From: a virus
IMG/VR virus record: IMGVR_UViG_3300025889_000694
Location: 1 to 28,851 of that record
Strand: one strand, 5' to 3'
Length of the DNA stretch: 28,851 nucleotides
A program made the position numbers and the translations under genes. How positions within the stretch are numbered: position 1 is the stretch's first letter; each line of letters starts with the position of its first letter. Of this stretch, positions 7,606 through 15,561 are shown one piece after another. The notes below the pieces were generated by a model. The model did not search any database. It saw only the letters and a program-made list of their open reading frames with translations, and was not told where the DNA came from.

Positions 7606-8337
7606 TTATTCGTTTGTCTGTATCCTATAGATTGAACTCTGGACAGCAGACTGATTTTCGGTGTACATTGCAAGGTTTTGAACTGTCAAGTCTAGAAGTT
7701 CATCCTCTAGATAAGTCTCAAGTTCGCAGTCTTGATTGAATGATGGTGTACCATCAAGCATGATGTATCCCTCTTTGTTAATATACTGAGGATACCTCAT
7801 GTACATTATGTAAATTTTAGTTGGTATGAACGTACCATCTGTAAAGACACTTATCTGATCAGATGATAAGAAGTTAAAGGTTTCTTGATATTCAAAAGAT
7901 GGTTTGTAATGATCGTTATTCAAAATGAATTGCAAATCACCATGCTTTGCTAAATCTCTATTAACCCATATCACCCTGTCCTTACATCTTCCTTTATCAG
8001 CCAATATGTAACTATCTAAATAAAACATATATTTAGGAGTCAATGCATGCAATGATGCTGCATATTGGTGAACCTCTTCGTTCATTAGAGTAAGATCAAG
8101 AGGTTGATGATTATAAGATTCTACTAAACTCTGGAGATCTTCATACCTTTTCTTAAAGGCATCCAATCCCAGACCAGAAACAGTACTTATACCATCAACC
8201 TTTTGCTTTATTAATTTAATCTGAGCTTCATTCAAAGCCAAGATTTTATCTTCTAATACTATCTGCTGATGTTCGTTGGTTGATAGCTTATTTAGTTTCT
8301 GATCTATCTTGTACAACAAACTATCTACAGGTATCAT
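7606..8337 (-). CDS. Connector/adaptor-like virion protein (243 aa)
   Basis: Residues 1-75 form a helical, coiled-coil-like segment (KIDQKLNKLSTNEHQQIVLE and on). The remainder is mixed alpha/beta, ending in a helix (ELLDLTVQNLAMYTENQSAV). The start overlaps the stop of the 322-aa gene by four bases (ATGA), so the two are translated together. Its position two genes after the major capsid protein fits a head-tail adaptor or head-completion protein in crAss-like phages. No catalytic motif is seen. Confidence 0.5.
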   Translation of the reverse strand: MIPVDSLLYKIDQKLNKLSTNEHQQIVLEDKILALNEAQIKLIKQKVDGISTVSGLGLDAFKKRYEDLQSLVESYNHQPLDLTLMNEEVHQYAASLHALTPKYMFYLDSYILADKGRCKDRVIWVNRDLAKHGDLQFILNNDHYKPSFEYQETFNFLSSDQISVFTDGTFIPTKIYIMYMRYPQYINKEGYIMLDGTPSFNQDCELETYLEDELLDLTVQNLAMYTENQSAVQSSIYRIQTNE

Positions 8338-9302
8338 ACAGAAGCTAATTTTTTACTTTTTAATTTTTGTTCTAGGGTGAGTAATTCATCTTGATTATCC
8401 TCATCTGCAAGGAACTTTACCAATTCCTCTTCATCAATAGCCACTTCATATTCACCTTCGTATATTCTTCCATTAGGTTTAATTCTATAAACCGAATGTG
8501 ACAAAGCTTGCTTAACTAAGTCTTTAATATGGAGTAAGTTTTCCTTCATATCTGCAAATCTTCCAAATATCTCAACTGGATTGAGACCTTGGTATTTACC
8601 ATTCTTGAATTCTGTTTGTTTGAGAAGATTGTCCACTTGATTATACACAGCTTCTTCTTTTGTATCTTCTGTCACTGGTAAACCTAATAAACGAGCAACC
8701 TTTCTCTTTTTCTCAGGAGTCATAGAATCAAACTTAACAATAGCTTTATTGATAAGTTGTTTCTTCTTAAACATCACTGCATTTTCAATATCTTCATCAG
8801 CTACATAGAACTGTGTTTCTGCTGGAAACTCACCACGCTCCCAAGCTTGATAAGAGCTTGCAATTGTTGGGTGAACACGTAACCAAGCAAACGCTAGTTC
8901 CTGTAGAGGAACAGAAAGATCGAAATAATTATCTCCATCTACAAGTTTTACTGGTTGTACATGCAGCACGTCATCTGTAGAAGTTGAGAGTCCATAGTTC
9001 CAAAACTTAGAACGTGGTCCAAGATCAATACCACCAAGGGCATCTTGAAGCTTGTCACGAAGAGCTGTTACACGCTCAATCTCAATTTCTCTTTCAGTAG
9101 GATCACCAATTCTTCTAATGTATGCAGCTTGTGGATCTAATCCTGTTCTATACTGACCATCAAGTTCTTTGTAAGGATACTTGAATACGCCTGTACCAGG
9201 GATTCTTGTTAGACCTTTTTGAGCCAAACCGCTTTGCATTGTCTGCAACTGTGAGCTATTATACTCCTTCTTAATAGTGGAGATTTTTCCTGTCTTACCC
9301 AT
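8334..9302 (-). CDS. Conserved head-cluster protein after capsid (322 aa)
   Basis: A 322-residue soluble protein. Its basic N-terminus (GKTGKISTIKKEY) is followed by a globular middle containing a WNYGLSTSTDDVLHVQP stretch, and then a lysine-rich helical C-terminal half. It begins after a 178-nt structured spacer behind the capsid gene and ends in an ATGA overlap with the adaptor-like gene. Its leader (ACTACATATG) closely matches that of the scaffold candidate. A virion structural role is inferred from position; I do not recognise a characterised domain. Confidence 0.5.
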   Translation of the reverse strand: MGKTGKISTIKKEYNSSQLQTMQSGLAQKGLTRIPGTGVFKYPYKELDGQYRTGLDPQAAYIRRIGDPTEREIEIERVTALRDKLQDALGGIDLGPRSKFWNYGLSTSTDDVLHVQPVKLVDGDNYFDLSVPLQELAFAWLRVHPTIASSYQAWERGEFPAETQFYVADEDIENAVMFKKKQLINKAIVKFDSMTPEKKRKVARLLGLPVTEDTKEEAVYNQVDNLLKQTEFKNGKYQGLNPVEIFGRFADMKENLLHIKDLVKQALSHSVYRIKPNGRIYEGEYEVAIDEEELVKFLADEDNQDELLTLEQKLKSKKLASV

Positions 9303-9333
9303 ATGTAGTTTATTTTAACTTGGTTTTAATTTG

Positions 9334-9473
9334 CAGATGGGTCCCATCGAAGGGAATGCGACTGGGAGACACCCCAATCCATCCATCTGTAGTTTGAGGA
9401 GAGCCCTCCAAAGGTGGGAGGTAGGGAGGAGGGCTCTTCTCGGTAGGAATTGTCTAGAGATACTATCTCTAGA
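9334..9473 (-). ncRNA. Highly structured spacer downstream of the capsid gene
   Basis: This 178-bp gap is GC-richer than its surroundings and holds three strong inverted repeats. They are a perfect 10-bp palindrome at 9453-9473 (one-base centre), a perfect 10-bp stem with an 18-nt loop (9400-9409 with 9428-9437) and a 7-bp stem (9334-9340 with 9383-9389). None is followed by a clear T run on the minus strand, so they are not obvious terminators. A 3'-protecting or transcript-processing role for capsid mRNA is plausible. Short frames crossing it are not credible genes. Confidence 0.5.
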
Positions 9474-9480
9474 GAGGTTA

Positions 9481-11034
9481 TTAGAACTGTGGGATTTCCT
9501 CAATAAGAACTGTACGAGACAAATCCTCAATGAATACATCGCAACGGTCTTTCATCCAAATCTCATAACCAGGGAACTTGTTAGCAGAGCTCATACCCTG
9601 AGACTTAGCAAAGCCTAAGTGGTGACGAGTTCCATCAATATATCCCCAAGTCATTGAAGGTGCACCCTTCATTCTTACTTCACGGATGTTGTTCACCATT
9701 GAACCATCGCTCATTGGAGATACATCAAATACCATGAATACAGGAGTAGATTTCTTGTTCTGACCGAATTCAAGGTTAGATTGTGGAAGATCCAACTCTT
9801 TCAAGTGAATCAACTCAACACGACCAGTCTCACGAGTAACCATTGCATCGAATGCAAAGTTATAAGTGATGTGCTGACCTTCGCCTTGCATATAACGATT
9901 TCCAGAATCAGCCATGAAGGTAAGACCACTGTTCAAAGCGTCATTCTTCAAAGCTTGTTGGAATACGTCAAAACCAGCTTCGTTAGTGTACATTTTAACT
10001 CTACGATCTTTAACATCAACCCTTCTGTAGAACAAATCACCAAATACAGAACGAATCAAGTTAGCAGAGAATTCACCACGATTGTATTGTACCAAGTTAC
10101 CGTTGTTACGCATTCTGTGATAAACACCAGCAGAAGTACGCTTCAATTCTTGCTTGCTACCATTTGTTTTAACAGTGCCTGGCTTAGCCCAAATCATACG
10201 CTTAACTTTCAATTCAAGCATAGACTTACGCATCCAGAACTCGATGAATGGTTCCCATTTAACATCGTTTCTTGTAAGAGGAAGTTGATTCCTACGCTGT
10301 GGAGCATAAACAAGGATGTCAAGAGGCTTACCAGAAGCATCACGCATCATTTTGTCATCAGCCCACTCAGTGATCTTGTGCTCGAAACCATATGCAGAAC
10401 CTAAAGATTCAAACATAGTGATTTGCTCACCAAGACGAGGAAGACCAAGCAAATCTTGATCGAACTCACCAATAGCAGCATCTACAAGCTCAAGTTCAAT
10501 ACCATACTGCAAGAAAGTAGAAGATACGAAATCTACAGTAGGATTGTCACTGATAAGAGTGAAAGAATAAAGGAAGCCCATGTTCCAAGGAACTGGATCC
10601 TTGATAACATAGAAACGAGGACCATACTGACGAGAACCAACAGAAACGATAGCGTTCTTAGAGAACTCATTGGTATCAAGTACCAATTGGAATTCTTGAC
10701 CATCAATACCAGGCTTAGACAGCTCAGCTGTAGAAGTAGGTACATCAATGATCTTTGGGAACTTGTATGGAACTGCAACTTGCCATTTCCATGCATCACT
10801 GTTGTTGTCAATGTAATAAGGGGTTGACTTGTTGATCATGTCCAAGAAGTCATTGCTATAGAGGGAGCTCTGAGTGTAAAGGCTGATGATCTTTTTGTCA
10901 TAATCAGCTGGCTCAGTTGAGTGGAAGCTCTCCAGGTGGTTAGCATCGGTAAGCTTACCAACAGCACGCTTATCCATAGAAGCCACCCTAGCATACGTAA
11001 ATCCAGTTAAACCTGGGATTGTTTGAATTGCCAT
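9481..11034 (-). CDS. Major capsid protein (517 aa)
   Basis: A 517-residue protein, slightly larger than the ~500 residues usual for crAss-like HK97-fold capsid proteins. It lies directly after the acidic scaffold candidate and three genes after the portal, the standard head order. It has no signal or membrane segment. The N-terminal arm (about 1-60), a long central alpha/beta region and a C-terminal strand-rich domain fit the fold. It opens after a 36-nt AT-rich leader and ends in TAA just before the structured spacer. The identification rests on size, order and general resemblance, since the HK97 fold has no short sequence motif. Confidence 0.75.
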   Translation of the reverse strand: MAIQTIPGLTGFTYARVASMDKRAVGKLTDANHLESFHSTEPADYDKKIISLYTQSSLYSNDFLDMINKSTPYYIDNNSDAWKWQVAVPYKFPKIIDVPTSTAELSKPGIDGQEFQLVLDTNEFSKNAIVSVGSRQYGPRFYVIKDPVPWNMGFLYSFTLISDNPTVDFVSSTFLQYGIELELVDAAIGEFDQDLLGLPRLGEQITMFESLGSAYGFEHKITEWADDKMMRDASGKPLDILVYAPQRRNQLPLTRNDVKWEPFIEFWMRKSMLELKVKRMIWAKPGTVKTNGSKQELKRTSAGVYHRMRNNGNLVQYNRGEFSANLIRSVFGDLFYRRVDVKDRRVKMYTNEAGFDVFQQALKNDALNSGLTFMADSGNRYMQGEGQHITYNFAFDAMVTRETGRVELIHLKELDLPQSNLEFGQNKKSTPVFMVFDVSPMSDGSMVNNIREVRMKGAPSMTWGYIDGTRHHLGFAKSQGMSSANKFPGYEIWMKDRCDVFIEDLSRTVLIEEIPQF

Positions 11035-11070
11035 TTGTGTTATCTTTTAAATTAAAGGTTATAAATAAAA

Positions 11071-12327
11071 TTAAAGGAACCAAGAATTAGGCTTGCTTGA
11101 TTTACCACTGCTAGATTTCACTGAAGATTTGGAAGCTTGTCTAGCTACCTCACCAAAAAGATCATTTGATTTTTTGGTAATTCCTGTCTTCTGAATTGTG
11201 GATAGTGTTGGATCTTTCTCAATTATCTTGAGTAGAAGAGCAACCTTCACCTTCATTTCATGATTTTCAGGACGCTTCAGTTCTAGTATTGTACGGTCAA
11301 AGTCTGTGAGTGTTTCTCCAGAGGATGTCTTGTACTTATCTACTAGAAGGAAATCTTGTAGTTCGCTAGCAAGTTTTGGGTTTAGAGGAATACCATCAAA
11401 CTCTTTTTGTTTGAGCTTATCCTGTAAAACCGTTTGTACATTAGCAACGTATTGCTGTTTGTACGCTTGTTGTTGTTTTAATTGTGATTCTCTTTCCTGT
11501 TCCATTTGTTGGAGCTTTGCAGCTTCCTTCTTAACAAGCACCTTATGGTGTTTTGTAGCAACAGTTTCGAGATCACCATAGTTTTTCAGACGCTCCACTT
11601 CTGTTGTAATGTCCTCAGCATCAAAGCCTTGGTCTGCTAGAGCTTGTTTAATAACTGCCACCTGATTATTCTCTTGTGACAGATCCATTTCTGAAAAACT
11701 CTGTATTTGATTATATGTGCCGAAATAATCCTTAGGGTTAACACCCTTTACAAAGATGGCATCAAAGGCTTGTTGGTAATCTTCACCAAACTGACCAATG
11801 AAATTATTCACCACCTCAATTGCACCTTTTTTCTTTTCTAGGTTGAATCTCTCAAGAAATTCCTCAGGAGTGGATATTGGTGTATCCTCTTCCTCATCAT
11901 CTTTTGAAAAGACACCTAGTTTGAAAAGGTCTCTAGATAGAGCTGTGAATTGACTAACTTGTTCTTCTTCACCTTCTTCCTCATCTGAAGATTCTTCAGG
12001 TTTAGCTTCAGGAGTTTTCTTAACTTGTTGTTTATCAACCACTTCCTCTTCTTCCTCTTCCTCATTATCATCTCCATACAGAAAACTCTGTATGTCAACA
12101 TTCTCTTCTTCCTTCTTTTCTTCCTGAGGAGCAGAAGCAGCTTTTGCAGCTTTCTTTTCAGGAGCTGGAGGAGCAGGTTCATCAATTGTTTTAATGTCAT
12201 CAGGAGAACCTGTGGCAGTTTCAGGAGACATGAGATCGTTTAAAAGATCTGCATTACCCATTCCCATTTCCATTGTGTTCTCAATGCTAAAGTTTCCAAA
12301 TGATGGAGTATCTAGATTTTCGGCCAT
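11071..12327 (-). CDS. Acidic scaffold / capsid-assembly protein candidate (418 aa)
   Basis: A 418-residue, strongly charged protein. Residues 55-125 are Glu/Asp/Lys/Pro-rich and low in complexity (EEEEEEVV and similar). The middle and C-terminal parts are helical with a coiled-coil stretch (QQMEQERESQLKQQQAYKQQ). The tail is a basic serine-rich end (KSSVKSSSGKSSK). This composition directly before the capsid gene is the hallmark of scaffolding proteins, which bind capsid subunits through a basic C-terminal helix and leave the mature head. It begins behind its own promoter (12357-12387). Confidence 0.65.
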   Translation of the reverse strand: MAENLDTPSFGNFSIENTMEMGMGNADLLNDLMSPETATGSPDDIKTIDEPAPPAPEKKAAKAASAPQEEKKEEENVDIQSFLYGDDNEEEEEEEVVDKQQVKKTPEAKPEESSDEEEGEEEQVSQFTALSRDLFKLGVFSKDDEEEDTPISTPEEFLERFNLEKKKGAIEVVNNFIGQFGEDYQQAFDAIFVKGVNPKDYFGTYNQIQSFSEMDLSQENNQVAVIKQALADQGFDAEDITTEVERLKNYGDLETVATKHHKVLVKKEAAKLQQMEQERESQLKQQQAYKQQYVANVQTVLQDKLKQKEFDGIPLNPKLASELQDFLLVDKYKTSSGETLTDFDRTILELKRPENHEMKVKVALLLKIIEKDPTLSTIQKTGITKKSNDLFGEVARQASKSSVKSSSGKSSKPNSWFL

Positions 12328-12356
12328 ATGTAGTTCTATTTATTTGGTTTTCAGCG

Positions 12357-12387
12357 TAAAAGTATATTAGAATTAGTTATTAACAAA
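12357..12387 (-). promoter_or_regulatory. Leftward promoter of capsid block (TTTG-N19-TACTTTTA)
   Basis: On the minus strand TTTG (12387-12384) is followed after exactly 19 bp by TACTTTTA (12364-12357), which fits the Bacteroidetes TTTG/TAnnTTTG pattern apart from the last base. The predicted start leaves a leader of about 25 nt before the scaffold ATG at 12327. It lets scaffold and capsid be expressed more than terminase and portal. Confidence 0.5.
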
Positions 12388-12396
12388 GACATAGAA

Positions 12397-12426
12397 CACT
12401 ATATCACCCAATATTCGGGATAATAT
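12397..12426 (-). terminator. Weak hairpin between SPFH gene and capsid promoter
   Basis: CTATAT and ATATAG arms enclose an inner CCC/GGG pairing around AATATT. It sits in the gap after the SPFH gene and before the capsid promoter. There is no good T run, so it may be a weak terminator or an operator. Confidence 0.25.
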
Positions 12427-12445
12427 AGCATTATTATTTTTTACT

Positions 12446-12976
12446 CTAATCAAGTTTGTTTAGTATAGAGTCATTTATTATCCTGAAACTGCGTATAGGA
12501 GCTATGTCTGTAAGGGTGACTTGTTGAATGTCAACACCCCATTTTCTAGCTTCTACCCTCACCTTTTTAGTGAGGATGTTATCAATCTCAGGATCAATAC
12601 ACTGTTCTAACGGTAAGGATATTACAATGTTCTTAATGATAGACTGTGTCATGTCAGCCAAAGCATCCTGAGCATCAAACACCTCAAGAAGGAAAACCTT
12701 CACATCAGCTATCTTATACTTGATAACTCCTTTCACCACAATGTTCTGACGATCCTTTGTATAGAGCGATTGGGCTGCTAAACTCAAGGTTGTAATTACA
12801 ACGTGCTGACTTATCACCTCATCAAATATTGGAAGTTTCACGTGGAACCCTGGTTCCAGTACCTTCTTAAACTTACCATTCCTCAATAGAACTGCTTGTT
12901 CATAGCTAGGAACAATTACAGCAGGTATGATGTAATTCCACCACGAAGTGAGCAGATCTATGAGTTTATCAAACAT
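12446..12976 (-). CDS. SPFH/band-7 (stomatin-prohibitin) domain protein (176 aa)
   Basis: Residues 11-23 are hydrophobic (SWWNYIIPAVIVP) and could insert into or lie on a membrane. Residues 24-170 follow the SPFH pattern: E26QAVLLRNGKFKKVLEPGFHVKLP, the segment LYTKDRQNIVVKGVIKYKI, then DMTQSIIKNIV and EARKWGVDIQQVTLTDI. These proteins form membrane-associated ring assemblies; HflK/HflC, which modulate FtsH protease, are bacterial examples. The phage copy is shorter and lacks the long C-terminal coiled coil. It is joined to the portal gene by a one-base TAATG overlap. It may act at the host membrane during infection or be a virion part; both are inference. Confidence 0.8.
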   Translation of the reverse strand: MFDKLIDLLTSWWNYIIPAVIVPSYEQAVLLRNGKFKKVLEPGFHVKLPIFDEVISQHVVITTLSLAAQSLYTKDRQNIVVKGVIKYKIADVKVFLLEVFDAQDALADMTQSIIKNIVISLPLEQCIDPEIDNILTKKVRVEARKWGVDIQQVTLTDIAPIRSFRIINDSILNKLD

Positions 12977-15561
12977 TATTTAGATTTTTTGTTCCTACCT
13001 TTAGCATTCTCCTTAGCAATAGCTAGATCGTTTGCTTGGTTTTCTCTAGCTAGCTGTAGCTTTTCTCTTTCGAGCTGTAGCTTTTCAGCAGCAAGTCTGT
13101 TCTTATTCTGTATGTCTGACATCTTAAGTTGATAGTCTTTAGCTGCAGCAGCTTCCTCACTAGCAAACTTACTTGCCTCTAACACATCAGGAACAGCGTT
13201 TGCATTAGCATCTTCACTCTCCACTCTACCAAATCCTGTAGCTTGAATGATAGCAATCTCTTTCTTGTTGATTCTGTCAAGCTCTTTCTGGTAGTTGTCA
13301 TTTGCAATTTTCTGCTCATTAGCAAGCTGTGCTTGTTCCAATTGAGCTTGTGCAATTTGAGCTTGTTGCTCCATTTGCTGCTGTTGCTGTTGCATCTTCT
13401 GATCTTCCAACTGCTGTTGTCTATCCTTAAGCTGCTTGAATACCTTCTTCATTTGTCTCAATGAATCAGTAGAGTAAAGCTCAATGATGTCATGTAGAGA
13501 ACCACCGTTCTGAATAACAGCTTGAGACAAGCTTCTGATTTCTTCAAATGATTTCTTATCTTCAGGTCTATTAGTTGCAAACACTTTCAAATCACGGAAC
13601 TTAAGATCTGTACCATTCACTTGTACAAATGCAGACTCTCCATCTGAAGTGATATATGAAATAGTTGACTGAGGCTTCTTACTTTCTACATACAAAGAAG
13701 CATCAATGATTGCTTGGTACAATTGACCAAGAACATATTCATGTGCTACAAACAATGGTTCTGTTTGAGCATATGATTGTTGAATTGCAGCTTGTGTACC
13801 TGTAGCAGACTCACTAGCTGTAACAGAACCAAGTCTTTGTCTTGTCATACCAATCAATTCCCAACACTCATTCTTCAACTGCATAGCAAGTTGATATCTA
13901 GATTGAATCTCCTGCGTACGTGTAAGATCAATATCTCTAAACTGATTGAATGAGCTTGGGCTCTTGAGGTTCTCAGGAGAGTCATCAATAAATACCACAC
14001 CTCTATTTCTAGCTTCCATTTCCCAAATGTCAAGAGCATCTTGTGCATCACCATCCTTTGGAACAGGAACGTGTCTAATAGATGTTAGATAAACCTTACC
14101 CACTTCTTTCTCAAGGAGTTTGTAAAGCTGGTTCATACATACGTTATACAACACTTGGAAAGGTTTCATCAAGTCTACAAGACTCTTAGCCTCAGTGTTC
14201 TTCACTTCATAATTAATACCAATGATTGGACAATAGTTAAGAAGCTTGAATGGTTTGATGTGATAGATATCTGGTCCAACCTTAATTCCCTGATACCACT
14301 GATTAATCCATCCCCACTCTAAGCTTTGTTCTGTAGGAATAGTTCCACTCTTGTAGTTTTCATCTACTAATGTAGACTGTTCGTTTCCTAATTCATCCAA
14401 GTAGATAAGCTTACCTATCTTCTTCTTACTCAACCAATAACATCTCACCACTACATACTTGTATCCAAATGAAGACACATTTGATGTTAGTCCTAAGAAA
14501 TCTTTTAGACCATCATTGTTCTCCTTCATTTCACTTTCGATAATCATACGAGTTTGAAGAACTAGTGGATCATACGTATCGTATGTCACTGAATCAATGC
14601 CTGGTGTTACGTTAGGGTTACCTAGGTTGGATTCACGAACATTAATAAGTCCGTAGTCTTGGAGAGAACTTCTTAGATGGTCTATTTCTTCCTTTGTAAG
14701 ATCAGGAACACTTTCAATAATTTCAGAAAGCTCCATCACTTGCACTGTACCAGCAGCATAAGCACCTTGTGCTCTACCTGTTGGATCAGAAATGTATTTT
14801 CTATCTGGTGTTGTTAAGAACCAAGTGTTCTTAGGGTTAGCCACTTCAATGTTATATCCCACCTTTGAGTTATCCTCATAGATGTGGTAGTATTCACGAG
14901 CAGATATCAACATGTCTCTGAAGGCATCTTCAGACTTCTCTTTGATATTGAACTCAGCTTTTGTAGCTGTAAGAATGTGGTTAGCCCACTTCTCTGCTGC
15001 TGAAGTGTAAGAATCAAGTTCATCTTTCACTTCCTCAAGAGTCATCTGTTGAAGTTGTTCTTCATCTATCTCTTGTCCCTGAAGAGCAAGATTCTCTTGT
15101 ATCTTTTGTTTAGCTTGAGTGATAACGTAGTTTTGAAGAATATCTGTTTTAAATTCAAGTTCTTCAGACTGGCTGTCTTCATCAAATGCTTTAATCCTGA
15201 AACCATCAGGACGCTTTGTTATCTCTCCAACAAGCTCGTTAATTGGCGTGGTGATGATAGAGTAGTGTTTCACATATGCAGGTAACTGTAGGTCAGCTGT
15301 GAGCATATCAGTGAAGCTTCTCACTTGAGGTTCTTGATAGAAATCCTCCATACGAAGAATACCTTTTACAAGGTCATAGTTCTTTACAAACGTATCTCTA
15401 TTTTTTACATACTCAGCATAAGCTTTGTTGGCAAAATAGTCCATTGTGTTTTTAATCCAGCTCTCATCTTTTTTCTCCTTCTCAGTTTTAAATTGATCAG
15501 GAAAAATGTTCAGATAGGCGTATCTGATAGTAGCGTCTTTCGTATATCTTATTATTGCCAT
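12976..15561 (-). CDS. Portal protein (861 aa)
   Basis: A very large portal candidate of 861 residues, immediately after the terminase with a one-base TAATG overlap, as in other tailed phages. Residues 1-690 are mixed alpha/beta, with a central region typical of big crAss-like portals. Residues from about 700 are a long glutamine- and lysine-rich helix or coiled coil, with runs of Q near 725-735, an Ala-rich part, and a basic end (NAKGRNKKSK). This could form an extended barrel inside the head. The portal is the dodecameric ring through which DNA enters and leaves. The call rests on order, size and composition. Confidence 0.8.
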   Translation of the reverse strand: MAIIRYTKDATIRYAYLNIFPDQFKTEKEKKDESWIKNTMDYFANKAYAEYVKNRDTFVKNYDLVKGILRMEDFYQEPQVRSFTDMLTADLQLPAYVKHYSIITTPINELVGEITKRPDGFRIKAFDEDSQSEELEFKTDILQNYVITQAKQKIQENLALQGQEIDEEQLQQMTLEEVKDELDSYTSAAEKWANHILTATKAEFNIKEKSEDAFRDMLISAREYYHIYEDNSKVGYNIEVANPKNTWFLTTPDRKYISDPTGRAQGAYAAGTVQVMELSEIIESVPDLTKEEIDHLRSSLQDYGLINVRESNLGNPNVTPGIDSVTYDTYDPLVLQTRMIIESEMKENNDGLKDFLGLTSNVSSFGYKYVVVRCYWLSKKKIGKLIYLDELGNEQSTLVDENYKSGTIPTEQSLEWGWINQWYQGIKVGPDIYHIKPFKLLNYCPIIGINYEVKNTEAKSLVDLMKPFQVLYNVCMNQLYKLLEKEVGKVYLTSIRHVPVPKDGDAQDALDIWEMEARNRGVVFIDDSPENLKSPSSFNQFRDIDLTRTQEIQSRYQLAMQLKNECWELIGMTRQRLGSVTASESATGTQAAIQQSYAQTEPLFVAHEYVLGQLYQAIIDASLYVESKKPQSTISYITSDGESAFVQVNGTDLKFRDLKVFATNRPEDKKSFEEIRSLSQAVIQNGGSLHDIIELYSTDSLRQMKKVFKQLKDRQQQLEDQKMQQQQQQMEQQAQIAQAQLEQAQLANEQKIANDNYQKELDRINKKEIAIIQATGFGRVESEDANANAVPDVLEASKFASEEAAAAKDYQLKMSDIQNKNRLAAEKLQLEREKLQLARENQANDLAIAKENAKGRNKKSK

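Noticed and set aside
9331-9618. Open frames on both strands across the spacer after the capsid gene (also 9315-9539)
   Set aside because: They run through the inverted repeats and the end of the capsid gene, have low-quality composition, and reflect local GC content rather than coding.
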